DNA of 64,000 nucleotides, taken from NCBI GenBank assembly GCA_002711845.1, contig PASF01000013.1:242697-306696 (forward strand). Reading direction: 5' to 3'. The translations under genes and the position numbers were made by a program. This document shows positions 17,791-29,193 of this stretch, piece by piece. Under the pieces are notes generated by a model. That model worked only from the letters and a program-made list of their open reading frames with translations, searched no databases and was not told the DNA's origin. Within the stretch, counting starts at the first letter, position 1, and each line of letters opens with the position of its first letter. The DNA is from Gammaproteobacteria bacterium. Lineage in GTDB: Bacteria; Pseudomonadota; Gammaproteobacteria; Pseudomonadales; Pseudohongiellaceae.

Positions 17791-19143
17791 ATGAGTGCTC
17801 CCCGCGGCGAATTCAGTTCACGATTTGGTTTTCTGATGGCCGCCGCCGGTTCGGCTGTCGGGCTTGGCAATATCTGGGGGTTTCCCACCAATGCTGCCAG
17901 CAATGGCGGCGCCGCGTTCCTGTTTACTTACCTGGTGCTGGCCTTCGCCCTGGCCTACCCCGCACTGATGGCGGAGTTGATTATCGGCCGCCATGCCAAG
18001 GCCAATGCAGTCACGGCGCTGCGGGGCCTGGCACGAGGCCCGCTCACCGCAAAGCTGGGTGTGTCCGTCGGGTACGCCGGCATGATCACGGTCAGTCTGA
18101 TCCTGAGCTTCTACGCCATCGTCAGCGGCTGGATGATGGCCTTCATGTTTTCGGCGGTTGCCGATATTGTCGGGCTGACGTCGTTGTCCCTATGGCTGGC
18201 GACCAGCGGGCTGGTGCGCGACATGCTGTTCACGGCGGCGTTCATGGCGCTGACCCTGTATGTCGTTAATGCCGGTGTTCGTCACGGTATTGAAAAATGG
18301 GCGTCGCGTCTGATGCCGGCGCTGGTGGTGATTCTGCTGGCGTTGATTGGTTATGTCATGACCCTGGATGGCGCCATGGACGGACTGCGGGTATATCTGG
18401 TGCCCGATTTCAGCCGCGTGGCAGATACCGGGTTGTTGCTAAGTGCGCTGGGGCAGGCCTTCTTTTCCTTATCGCTGGGCGTCGGCACGATGCTTATTTA
18501 CGGTTCCTATGTCAGTAAACGCGAGAACCTGCCGGCACTCGGTGGCATGGTCACCTTGCTGGATATCGGTATCGCCGTGACTGCTGGTCTGCTGATCCTG
18601 CCGGCAATGTACGTGGCGCTGGCCAGCGGTATTGAAATCTACAATGCGGAGGGTGGCCTGATTGCCGGCCCGGGGTTGATCGTTGCGGTGCTGCCTGCGC
18701 TGTTTGCGCAAATGGGCGATGCCGGCATTCTGGTCGCGTTTGCTTTCTTTGTGTTAATGACCATTGCCTCGCTCACGTCATCCATATCCATGCTGGAAGT
18801 CCCGGTTTCCTTTGTCGTGGAAGAGCACGGTGCGTCAAGGAAAAAAGCGGTCCTGATCCTGGGTATCACCATTACTGTCATCAGTCTGTTACTGGTACTG
18901 AATTTCAATACCCTGTTTGACCTGGTCGTGAGCCTGACTACGGAGTACAGTCAGCCGTTGCTTGGCTTCTTCTTCGCAGTGTTTGTGGGCTGGATATGGC
19001 ATCGCAATGGGGTACTGGCGGAGATCAAACAGGGGTGTCCGGAGGCTGAGCAGGGGCTGTTCTGGAAAATCTGGCCTTTCTATATCCGTTATATCTGCCC
19101 ACTCGCCATCCTGGCAGTGTACGCACAAATGCTATTGGGCTGA
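17791..19143 (+). CDS. Neurotransmitter:sodium symporter (NSS/SNF) family transporter
   Basis: A 450-residue inner-membrane transporter with about eleven hydrophobic segments. The first helix holds AAGSAVGLGNIWGFP, the unwound substrate- and sodium-binding stretch of the LeuT/SNF family, and further helices follow to residue ~445. Bacterial members take up amino acids or related amines with sodium; the substrate cannot be named. The ATG at 17791 follows the cyclophilin stop by 25 bp; the frame upstream overlaps that gene and is not family-like. Its end overlaps the convergent aminotransferase gene by 12 bp. Confidence 0.9.
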   Translation: MSAPRGEFSSRFGFLMAAAGSAVGLGNIWGFPTNAASNGGAAFLFTYLVLAFALAYPALMAELIIGRHAKANAVTALRGLARGPLTAKLGVSVGYAGMITVSLILSFYAIVSGWMMAFMFSAVADIVGLTSLSLWLATSGLVRDMLFTAAFMALTLYVVNAGVRHGIEKWASRLMPALVVILLALIGYVMTLDGAMDGLRVYLVPDFSRVADTGLLLSALGQAFFSLSLGVGTMLIYGSYVSKRENLPALGGMVTLLDIGIAVTAGLLILPAMYVALASGIEIYNAEGGLIAGPGLIVAVLPALFAQMGDAGILVAFAFFVLMTIASLTSSISMLEVPVSFVVEEHGASRKKAVLILGITITVISLLLVLNFNTLFDLVVSLTTEYSQPLLGFFFAVFVGWIWHRNGVLAEIKQGCPEAEQGLFWKIWPFYIRYICPLAILAVYAQMLLG

Positions 19144-20298
19144 AAGCACCTGACAGAACGCGTCAATCTCTGCTTCTGTGTTGTAGTAATGGACTGAGGC
19201 GCGGTTCACGTCTGATAGCTTGCGCTTCGAGAAGTCCAGCAGATTGGTCTGGCGTTTGGCGACCGAGGTATTGATCTGATGCTCGCGAAGCCGCTGCTGG
19301 GTTGCGGCCGCCTCCTGTCCCTCAGCACTGAAGGTGACAATGCCACTGAGGTGCTCACCGTCTTCATGCACGGAAATGCCCGGCAATTGCCGCAGGGTCG
19401 ATCGCAAGCGCGCCGCCAGTGAACGCACGCGTGTTTCAATGGCACTCATGCCCAGGTCGCAGGCATAGTCGACGGCAACACCCAGTGCGATTTTGCCGGC
19501 GACGTAATGTTCCCAGTTTTCAAAACGGCGGGCGTCGTCGCGCAAGGTGTAACTGTCCTTGCGGGTCCAACTGGCTGAATGCAGGTCGATGCTGGGGGGC
19601 TCCAGATAATCCTGCGTGCTCTGCCTGATATACATGAAGCCCGTGCCGCGTGGGCCCCGCAGGTATTTGCGGCCGCTGCCGGTGAGCATGTCACAGCCAA
19701 TCTGGTCAACATCCAGGTCGACCTGTCCGGCCGATTGACAGGCATCGAGTAAGTAGAATATCCGGTGTTTTCGGGCGATTTTGCCAACCTCGACGGCGGG
19801 ATGGATGACGCCGGACTGGCTTGGTACATGGGTCAGGGCAATCAGGCGCACGTCCTCGTCGATTTTATCATGCAGGGTCTCCAGACAGATGCGCCCGCTG
19901 CTGTCATTGGGGATGACTTCTATACGGATATGCCGTGTTTTGGCCAGGTGCAGCAACGTCATGTAGTTGCTGGCATACTCGGACTGACCGGTAATGATGC
20001 GATCGCCGTGGGTCAGAGGCATGGCTTGCAAGAGCAGTGTCCACGCCCGCGTGGCATTTTCGATGTAGGCGATTTCCCGCGCATTGCAGTTTAACAGGCG
20101 GCCAAAAGCATGATAGAAGTTCTCCTGGGCAGCCTGAGTGGCGTCGCCTGCCTCATAGCCGCCAATGCGCTGCTCCAGCAGCAGGTGCTGGAACAACGCA
20201 TCATTGACCGGTTGTGGCGACAGCGCGGCGCCGGCATTGTTGAAATGAATCAGATCATTGCAGGCGGGTGTCTGGGCACGCAACAGGTCTGTATTCAT
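19132..20298 (-). CDS. Class V PLP aminotransferase / cysteine desulfurase-like protein
   Basis: A 388-residue fold-type I PLP enzyme. FNNAGAALSPQPV opens the protein, LLDACQSAGQVDLDV gives the PLP aspartate and GSGRKYLRGPRGTGF the PLP lysine. This wording is that of the cysteine desulfurase/isopenicillin N epimerase-like branch. I see no active-site cysteine loop of the NifS/IscS kind before the C-terminal domain, so desulfurase activity is doubtful; a lyase or transaminase is possible. It lies 33 bp downstream of an aspartate kinase on the same strand. Substrate unknown. Confidence 0.8.
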   Translation of the reverse strand: MNTDLLRAQTPACNDLIHFNNAGAALSPQPVNDALFQHLLLEQRIGGYEAGDATQAAQENFYHAFGRLLNCNAREIAYIENATRAWTLLLQAMPLTHGDRIITGQSEYASNYMTLLHLAKTRHIRIEVIPNDSSGRICLETLHDKIDEDVRLIALTHVPSQSGVIHPAVEVGKIARKHRIFYLLDACQSAGQVDLDVDQIGCDMLTGSGRKYLRGPRGTGFMYIRQSTQDYLEPPSIDLHSASWTRKDSYTLRDDARRFENWEHYVAGKIALGVAVDYACDLGMSAIETRVRSLAARLRSTLRQLPGISVHEDGEHLSGIVTFSAEGQEAAATQQRLREHQINTSVAKRQTNLLDFSKRKLSDVNRASVHYYNTEAEIDAFCQVLSAQ

Positions 20299-20331
20299 GG
20301 CCGGGCTCCTTGGGGCGTGGCGGTCGCCAGG

Positions 20332-21804
20332 TTACGCCAGTTTGATGGCGCGTCCGTGATTGTAGACTTCGACCAGTTGCTTGTGCATGGCCTTGATGGC
20401 CGTGGTGTAGTCTTCCTCGTCCAGCACAAACTGGATATCGACCTGCCGCATGCACTGATGCACGCCCAGAATATCGACACCCGCGTCGGCCAGGGCCTGC
20501 GCGCTGCGTGCCAGCATACCGGGAATTTTCAGGTCGCTGCCAATGGCGGACACGATGCACACCTTGCGCACATTGATCTCTGCCCCGGGGAAAAGCTCTC
20601 CCAGGCTGGCCTGTATGCGTTTGACCGTCTTCAGGTTGGCGGACAGGTAGTGGGTGATGGTGTTGGCATTGAGGTCCTTGTTGATGACCTGGGCCTTGAA
20701 CCGGGTGATCTGGGCCAGGAACTGTTTCTCGTAGTGTGACAGGTCTCCGACCATGTCCTGGTCAAACAGTTCAATGGCATACACGCCAACGCGACCGGCG
20801 ATAATCTCGACACATGCTGACTCACTGACATAGTCACGGGTGATCAGGGTGCCACCGTGCTCGGGCTCAAAGGTGTTCTTCACCCGCAGGTGAATGTTTT
20901 GCTGACGTAAACCCTTCGCCGCGCGCGGGTGAATAGCTTCCATGCCCAGATTGGCCAGTTGGTCGGCAACATCATAGTTGGTGCGGCCAATGGGCACGGC
21001 ATTGTCTGCGCCCACGACACCCGGGTCAGCGCTGCTGAGGTGAAATTCCTTGTGGATAATGGCTTCCCTGGCGCCAGTGAGTACCGCGATACGGCTGAAG
21101 ATCATTTCGCTGTAACCGCGATCAAAGATCGCCATCAGGCCGCCTTCACAATGGCTGTAGCCGGTGGTGATGGGCAATTCCCTGCTCAGGTCGATATCCT
21201 TGAAGGCGTGGCTGATATTCTCGTCAAGCGAGTACTGCCGTGTGCTCGCCCAGCCGGACAGGTCGACAAAACGGGCGTTGATGCCATTGAGCTGCAGCAG
21301 TTGGGCTGTGTTGTAGGCACTATGAATCTCGCCCAGACTGGCCAGCATTTCGCGGATGGTCTGAATGTAATCGTTCAGTGCGAAGTGGCCGTGCTGACAC
21401 AGACTGGAGACGTCCTGCAGCACGTGCTCGGCATCATCCAGACGGCCCATGATAAAGTCATCGGCCTTCTTCAGGTGCTCTTCTTTCTGATCGGCAAACA
21501 ATCCGGCATTGATCTCCATAATCCGTTTGCGCAGCGCTGTCATGGCATCGCGCCAGCTTTGAGAGTCCTCGGCATCTGAGAAAAGCGCAAAAATACCGGG
21601 CTGCCCCGTCTTTTTGTGCTCCAGTAGCATATTGGTAATGCCGGCATAGGCGGAGACCACGAAGATACGCTGGTAGTAGTTACCCTGCAGCGCCGGGTTC
21701 ATGAAAATGTTCTTTTTGACGGCGTCAAACTGGCTCATTGAGGTGCCGCCGATCTTTTCGACGGTGTGCTGGAGATGCGTGTCTGCTGCTTGCGCGTCTG
21801 TCAT
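20332..21804 (-). CDS. Aspartate kinase of the ectoine-associated (Ask_Ect) type
   Basis: A 490-residue enzyme that phosphorylates aspartate, the entry to lysine, threonine, methionine and, in some bacteria, ectoine. VEKIGGTSMSQFD replaces the usual KFGGTS start. The body reads YQRIFVVSAYAGITNMLLEH, TGYSHCEGGLM, IIHKEFHLSSADP, IGRTNYDVADQLANLGMEA and FEPEHGGTLI, wording I know from Ask_Ect of Pseudomonas stutzeri and related ectoine producers. Two C-terminal ACT repeats follow (~345-490). The ATG chosen begins MTDAQAADTH; the upstream frame is unrelated. No ectABC genes are in the window. Confidence 0.88.
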   Translation of the reverse strand: MTDAQAADTHLQHTVEKIGGTSMSQFDAVKKNIFMNPALQGNYYQRIFVVSAYAGITNMLLEHKKTGQPGIFALFSDAEDSQSWRDAMTALRKRIMEINAGLFADQKEEHLKKADDFIMGRLDDAEHVLQDVSSLCQHGHFALNDYIQTIREMLASLGEIHSAYNTAQLLQLNGINARFVDLSGWASTRQYSLDENISHAFKDIDLSRELPITTGYSHCEGGLMAIFDRGYSEMIFSRIAVLTGAREAIIHKEFHLSSADPGVVGADNAVPIGRTNYDVADQLANLGMEAIHPRAAKGLRQQNIHLRVKNTFEPEHGGTLITRDYVSESACVEIIAGRVGVYAIELFDQDMVGDLSHYEKQFLAQITRFKAQVINKDLNANTITHYLSANLKTVKRIQASLGELFPGAEINVRKVCIVSAIGSDLKIPGMLARSAQALADAGVDILGVHQCMRQVDIQFVLDEEDYTTAIKAMHKQLVEVYNHGRAIKLA

Positions 21805-21930
21805 TGCGAGTCCTGTGGTTTGGGAATGGAATAGGATGTGATCAGTGCTGAGCTGACCAAACCGGGCGTAATTATAGCGCAACCGGCAGGCAATTTCATG
21901 TTCGCGCCCCGGCCCGGCCCTGACCGGCTG

Positions 21931-23313
21931 TTACTCGAGGATGTGGAAGTACACGTAGCGGGCATCGGGGTCCTGGGGGACCGGATAGCCAATCCCGGAC
22001 AGCGAGATGCTTTGAAACAGCTTTTTGTAGCGCTCACACAGCGAATTGAAAATGACTTCCTGAATGATCAGGATATTGTAGTGTGTCAGGCCCATCAGGG
22101 TGGCCTGTTGGCGGATGATATCCGAAATCATCGGGTTCTTGCGCATCTCCTCGTAGCGGTAAGCCTGGATCAATGCATCACCGAACAGGTCATAGGAGCG
22201 AATGCCGCTGCTCTGGAAGGTGCCCTGCACCGAATTGTAGGCCAGGCCCATGGCCGCTTTGATGGGGTGGCCGTAGGCGAACTTGTCAACCTCGGTATTG
22301 AAGGCGCGAAACATCAGCAGCGCTGTCTCGACAGCGTGATCTGCCAGTGTGTCCTTCTGATCGGTCCTGAACGGGTAACCGATAGCGCTGATAAAGCCGT
22401 CGCCGGTTTCCTTTAATCTGAACGCCCGGGACTGCAGAGGGTTGTGCTGGTATCCCATCATGCATATCTGGGAAAACGCGCGAAAGATTTCCAGAAAGAA
22501 AGACTGGGTCCGCTCGTGTTTGATGGCACTGGAATTCTGTACATCAAACACATTTATGATGGCCTGGCTCTTGGCCACCGGCATGGTTTCTTCCAATTGT
22601 TCGCCGGCTTTGATTCTGGCGAGCTGGTGCGGGTAGACGAGCTTGGACAATTGTTTGTAAAGGTGCTGTCTGGTATCTGCGTCAATCGACTTGTAATAGA
22701 AGCGTGTCTGTATGCGCCGGAAAAAGATCCAGCTGACGATGATCCCTCCCAGATAACCCTGAACAAACTGCATGGCATTGATGGACAGATACTGTGGGCT
22801 GATCAGGTAGATCAGTAGCGCTGCCAGCAGCATGAAAACGGTGTTTCGGCCAAGAGTCACGGTAAACGACGCATGGTAGGAAAATGCGGTTGTCATCAGG
22901 ATGACAAAATTGATCTGGCCAGACAGGGCCAGAAAGGTGTCAGACTGCTCAACTGTGTTCATGTCTGGCGCGAACACGTAGCTGAGTGACTGGCAAAAGC
23001 CAAACAGTATGCCCAGCAAAAATATATCCAGTACGGTACGGGAATACTTGTCCAGCCGCGAAAAAATCAGTGATGCCCAGGGGTAGGCAAAAATCAGCAG
23101 TATCGGGAAGGCATAGGCCAGCAGGGCCTTGTTGGCCATCGGGTTGTCGGCCGCCCGCAGGCTGAGCCAGGTAAAAATGGACGACGCGATCAGCAGCAGG
23201 GCGGCAGTCTTGCCCGGCCAGTTGCGCAGTGCGCGCGACGCATCGTCGCGCAACTCGTCCCGAAATTCATCGAGGTGTTCTTTGCAGTACGCCGAGTATT
23301 TATCAAAATTCAT
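21931..23313 (-). CDS. Multi-TM protein with divergent class III adenylate/guanylate cyclase domain
   Basis: A 460-residue membrane protein. About six hydrophobic segments lie between residues ~36 and ~198, followed by a linker (LVYPHQLARIKAGE) and a class III cyclase-like domain (~245-430). The two metal aspartates seem present (D257 in VFDVQ; D305 in KETGDGF), as does the YDLFGD block (375-379). The position of the transition-state asparagine holds I382 (GDALIQAYR), while R386 is kept. It may be a cyclase with altered chemistry or a non-catalytic sensor. The start gives MNFDKYSAYC. It is divergent from an ICMT-like gene. Confidence 0.78.
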   Translation of the reverse strand: MNFDKYSAYCKEHLDEFRDELRDDASRALRNWPGKTAALLLIASSIFTWLSLRAADNPMANKALLAYAFPILLIFAYPWASLIFSRLDKYSRTVLDIFLLGILFGFCQSLSYVFAPDMNTVEQSDTFLALSGQINFVILMTTAFSYHASFTVTLGRNTVFMLLAALLIYLISPQYLSINAMQFVQGYLGGIIVSWIFFRRIQTRFYYKSIDADTRQHLYKQLSKLVYPHQLARIKAGEQLEETMPVAKSQAIINVFDVQNSSAIKHERTQSFFLEIFRAFSQICMMGYQHNPLQSRAFRLKETGDGFISAIGYPFRTDQKDTLADHAVETALLMFRAFNTEVDKFAYGHPIKAAMGLAYNSVQGTFQSSGIRSYDLFGDALIQAYRYEEMRKNPMISDIIRQQATLMGLTHYNILIIQEVIFNSLCERYKKLFQSISLSGIGYPVPQDPDARYVYFHILE

Positions 23314-23506
23314 ATTGTTATGTGTCGTTATGGATGCTTGATAGCGATTGCCGTCTGCAGTCTCCCGGTCTGCGGTCTGGCTACTAAAGCCAATGCCGGC
23401 GGGTGACACGATTATACAGATTTACCTCCGATCGGCAATTGCGCACGCCATTACCTGAGTGTATAAAAGCGATTGGATCAATTATTGGCTGATGGAGTTT
23501 GATAGC

Positions 23507-24073
23507 ATGCTTTCCTCGTTTGCATTTTTTGTTTATCTGTTGATAGTCCTCAGCCTGCTGTGGGGAAGAATCTGGTTTTTCAAGGTCAATACCGGAACGC
23601 CTCGGCTGGCGACGGTGATGTACGACCTGGCGGTTGCGGCGCAGATGATACTGACGGCATATTTCTTCTATAATGTGACGGATGTCACAAAACTAGCTTT
23701 GGGGATTTGTCTGCTATTGTATCTGTTTTCCCTGGTGCTATTCTGGTGGGCAATTTTTACGGCGAAGTCACTCGATTTCGCATTTAGCAATCACGTAGGG
23801 AATATTGTGACAACAGGTCCTTTTGGTCTGTTCAGGCATCCGTTCTACGTCTCGTACATTCTTGCCTGGACGGGCAGTACCCTGTTGTTCAATTCTCCGC
23901 TGCTGTGGATAACACTGATTTACCTGATCGCCTTTTACACACTTTCCGCCCGGAAGGAGGAAGGGTTGATCCTGAAGAGCACGCAAGCCGAGCAGTACCA
24001 ACACTACCAACAACATGTAGGCATGTTCCTACCGAGGATAAGAAAATGGAAGCAATTAAATTCAAGACACTGA
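23507..24073 (+). CDS. ICMT/PEMT-like membrane methyltransferase
   Basis: A ~188-residue integral membrane protein with four to five hydrophobic segments. The C-terminal half has GPFGLFRHPFYVSYIL and then ARKEEGLIL...YQHYQQHVGMFLPR, the SAM-binding RHP and EE signature of the isoprenylcysteine carboxyl methyltransferase / phospholipid methyltransferase family. Bacterial members methylate carboxyl or amine groups of lipid-like substrates; the substrate here is unknown. The ATG at 23507 has GGAG 9 nt before it; an in-frame GTG at 23459 or ATG at 23492 is possible. Its end overlaps the next gene by 28 bp. Confidence 0.75.
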   Translation: MLSSFAFFVYLLIVLSLLWGRIWFFKVNTGTPRLATVMYDLAVAAQMILTAYFFYNVTDVTKLALGICLLLYLFSLVLFWWAIFTAKSLDFAFSNHVGNIVTTGPFGLFRHPFYVSYILAWTGSTLLFNSPLLWITLIYLIAFYTLSARKEEGLILKSTQAEQYQHYQQHVGMFLPRIRKWKQLNSRH

Positions 24074-24669
24074 CCAATGAACAGGATATCGACACTTTTC
24101 TGAGCCGTTTTGAAAGTTATGTGGGCGTCAAGTTGCCTTATGACTACGCGCAGCGCAGTACCTTTGTTGCCGGCTTCAGGGGCGAGGATATGGTCGGCGG
24201 GTATATGCTGGTGACCAAGCCGGAGTTCCGTAGTCTGATGTTTGTCCCTGATGCTGTTCGTGCCGAACACGATTTCTTCAAGAACGATAGTTACGATATG
24301 ATGGAAATCAATGGCGTCTGGATGAGCGCCTCGTTAAAGACGGCGGCCGAGCAGTTTGGTATCTGGTTGCGCCTGATACTCGATGCCTTCAAGTGCCGCA
24401 AGCAGTATGTCCTGTTAATGGCTAACCAGCGTAATCTCAACATCCGCCATGTGCATGCCATGACCGGCGCCAAAGATATCTACGAAGGTGAGCCGATGCT
24501 GATGGCTGGCGAAAAAAGCCATTCCACGATACGGGTCAGTTACACCACTCGCTGGTCACTGCTTCTCAATGTGCCGCGTTACTGGTTTGAGTACAAGAGC
24601 CGTGAGCGCCGCTTTCATCGCCGCCTCAAGCAGCGCGCCTATTCAAGGGTGACAGCTGCCAAGGCCTGA
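24046..24669 (+). CDS. GNAT/autoinducer-synthase-like protein of unknown function
   Basis: A 207-residue soluble protein I do not recognise by name. The layout resembles a GNAT or acyl-homoserine-lactone-synthase fold: FVAGFRGEDMVGGYML looks like the central strands, MEINGVWMSAS the strand before the acyl-CoA site, and NLNIRHVHAMTGAKDIYEGE the terminal motif where GNAT proteins have N...Y..xGF. The C-terminus is basic (RERRFHRRLKQR). The ATG lies within the end of the methyltransferase gene and follows GAGGATAAG, so the two are translationally coupled. Function is inferred from fold impression only. Confidence 0.6.
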   Translation: MEAIKFKTLTNEQDIDTFLSRFESYVGVKLPYDYAQRSTFVAGFRGEDMVGGYMLVTKPEFRSLMFVPDAVRAEHDFFKNDSYDMMEINGVWMSASLKTAAEQFGIWLRLILDAFKCRKQYVLLMANQRNLNIRHVHAMTGAKDIYEGEPMLMAGEKSHSTIRVSYTTRWSLLLNVPRYWFEYKSRERRFHRRLKQRAYSRVTAAKA

Positions 24670-24739
24670 TCTCGGCAGCCAGGGTAAACCTGTTATTGGT
24701 AGACAGGCGAATCGGTCCCAGGGATGCGGGCGGGTTCGC

Positions 24740-24768
24740 TTGTGCCACAGCCTGACAATGATTATGAT
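24740..24768 (+). promoter_or_regulatory. Sigma70-type promoter candidate for the DUF4404 gene
   Basis: TTGTGC, a 17-nt spacer and TATGAT lie ~42 nt before the TTG start of the next gene. Confidence 0.42.
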
Positions 24769-24809
24769 TACCTGCATAGCAACAGTGCCTACGGCAGGGG
24801 GATCTGATT

Positions 24810-25067
24810 TTGAATCAGGATAAAGTGAAACGGCTGTTAGAGGAGCTCCGCACGGAGTTGTCGAATACTGACAGTCTGGATGATGATACGCGCGCACTTG
24901 CGGAGAAAGTCGACAAAAACATTGATGATCTGGTGGAGGCCTCGCAACCCAACAGCCCGGAACTGGACGATGCCATTGCGCTCGAAGCCCGGTTTGCAGC
25001 CACTCATCCGGTTGCCGAACGCATTATGCGTGAGTTGATTGCGACGCTGAGCCGAATCGGTATCTGA
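24810..25067 (+). CDS. DUF4404 family small helical protein
   Basis: An 85-residue acidic, all-helical protein resembling the DUF4404 family found in gammaproteobacteria. Two heptad-like helices (~4-45 and ~50-82) suggest a coiled-coil oligomer. The start is TTG with AGGGGGA ~7 nt upstream; the first residues MNQDKVKRLLEELR look like a family N-terminus. A promoter-like element precedes it, so it is probably a single-gene transcript convergent with holA. No function is known. Confidence 0.72.
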   Translation: MNQDKVKRLLEELRTELSNTDSLDDDTRALAEKVDKNIDDLVEASQPNSPELDDAIALEARFAATHPVAERIMRELIATLSRIGI

Positions 25068-25090
25068 TACAGGCGCGGAAAAAATGGCTC

Positions 25091-26098
25091 TCAGGCAGAC
25101 GCAAACCGCGTGACCAGCTGCTCCAGCACGACCCAGGGCGGTGCCGGGTGCATGCCCTTGACCGCAAGATCGACTTCTCTCACCTGATCCAGCAACTGTA
25201 AGGTCCTGACCGGCTTCAGCCGGCGCAACGCTTTTTCGGTCAAGGCCTGCTTGTTCTTCCATACCTGATGACGCTGGAAGACCGCTGACTGTGCTTCTCC
25301 ACGTTGCAGGCGGTTGCCCATATCAGTCAGTTGCCGTAGCTCTTTGGCCAGCATCGCGGTGATCATCAGTGCTTCTGAGCCCTCATCACGCATTCTGCGC
25401 ACGGTCTTGACGGCGCGCTGGGCATTGCCTGCCAGGCAGGCATCCACCAGCCCAAAGACATTGTAGCGGGCATTGTCCGCCACGCTGCGGGCGATGCGCT
25501 CAGCGTTTATATGGGCATTATCGCCGAACAGCAGGCTGAGTTTTTCAATTTCCTGGTCCGCTGCCAGCAGGTTGCCTTCGATGCGGTCAGCGAGCAGTTG
25601 CACCGCATCAGGGTCTGCGCGCAAGCCGTGATGTTGCATGCGCTGTTGTATCCAGCGTGGCAACCGGGCGGCGTCGACCGGATAGATCTGCACCACCAGC
25701 GAGGCCGCTTCCAGTTTGCGGAACCATTGCGTTTTGCTGCTGGCTGCCTCTATCCGGGGGCTGATCAACAACAGGATATTGTCGGGTGAGGGGTCATCCA
25801 GGCAGGCTTGCAGGGTTTTGCGAGCGGTATCGTCAAGTTTGCTGCTTTTCAGGCGTAGCTCAATGAGTTTCCTGTCGGAGAACAAAGACATGCTGTTGCT
25901 GGCATTGACCAGTTCGCGCCAGTCGAACGCGTTGTCGACATCGTGCAGCTCGCGCTCGGAAAAACCCTGTGCCCGACACGTTTTGCGAACCAGATCCGAG
26001 GCTTCGCGCATCTGCAGCGGCTCGTCGCCGCTGAGCCATATCATGGCTGGCAATGCTTTGTTGAGTTGCGGGCCCAGCTGATCGAGGTAGACTTTCAT
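25091..26098 (-). CDS. holA: DNA polymerase III delta subunit
   Basis: The 335-residue clamp-loader wrench subunit that opens the beta sliding clamp. It has the three-domain layout of the family: a RecA-like N-terminal domain (~1-140, without a working Walker A), a middle helical domain (~145-210, with DRIEGNLLAADQEIEKL) and a C-terminal collar domain. Length is close to the E. coli protein (343). It follows lptE with a 14-bp gap on the same strand, the usual leuS-lptE-holA order. Confidence 0.93.
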   Translation of the reverse strand: MKVYLDQLGPQLNKALPAMIWLSGDEPLQMREASDLVRKTCRAQGFSERELHDVDNAFDWRELVNASNSMSLFSDRKLIELRLKSSKLDDTARKTLQACLDDPSPDNILLLISPRIEAASSKTQWFRKLEAASLVVQIYPVDAARLPRWIQQRMQHHGLRADPDAVQLLADRIEGNLLAADQEIEKLSLLFGDNAHINAERIARSVADNARYNVFGLVDACLAGNAQRAVKTVRRMRDEGSEALMITAMLAKELRQLTDMGNRLQRGEAQSAVFQRHQVWKNKQALTEKALRRLKPVRTLQLLDQVREVDLAVKGMHPAPPWVVLEQLVTRFASA

Positions 26099-26112
26099 AT
26101 CCGTGTGTCGCG

Positions 26113-26633
26113 CTAGAGGTTGAGGGCCTGGAGTTGCCGTAGTATCTGTTCGGCCAGCGCGCGGCGCATGTCCTCCAGCGCCAGGTCACGGCCGCTATTG
26201 CTGCCGCTGATGTTGGCCGTGTCTTCGTAAAAATTGCCGCGTGTGGTAATGGTTTGCGGACCACCGATCAGTGTGCCGTGCTGGTAAAGCGTGGCATCAA
26301 CACTGAGGATCAGTTCATACTGGCCTGCGCCGGCCCGGGTGTTGATGCTGATGGTGCGCTGCTCCAGAGTTTCCGGGCCCAGGGCCAGCGCATAACCTTC
26401 GGTTGCCGAGGCAGCGCCCGCGCTGTCGCCAGTGGCGGTTGGCTCCGGGACACTGACGCCGTTTGTCCTCAGCACCTGCGCCAGGGGATCGGCCAACGGA
26501 TAAAACCCGGTTGGCTGGATGACGGTCATACGGTCGAATGACAGTGCCGCCTGTTCGCTGCCGCGCAGCGCAAACCCACAGGCATTGACCGCCAGCAACA
26601 GCATGCCGAGACAGACCAGTCGCGACACCTGCA

Positions 26634-26634
<1 letters not shown>
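26113..26634 (-). CDS. lptE: LPS-assembly lipoprotein LptE
   Basis: A 173-residue outer-membrane lipoprotein that plugs and helps assemble the LptD translocon for lipopolysaccharide. The signal peptide ends in VNACG, a lipobox with C19 as the lipidated residue, followed directly by FALRGS, a common LptE opening. The beta-strand-rich remainder and the genomic position between leuS and holA agree with this. The start codon touches the leuS stop by one base, so translation is coupled. Confidence 0.9.
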
Positions 26635-29147
<2,513 letters not shown>

Positions 29148-29193
29148 TCAGTCTCTGGTTGGGTCTATTACAAATGGCTCGGTTGTGAGTCTG

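Noticed and set aside
21931..24669. Pycsar- or CBASS-type anti-phage defence
   Set aside because: The cyclase-like protein is fused to a six-TM region and the neighbours are a methyltransferase and a GNAT-like protein. No effector of a known defence type is present.
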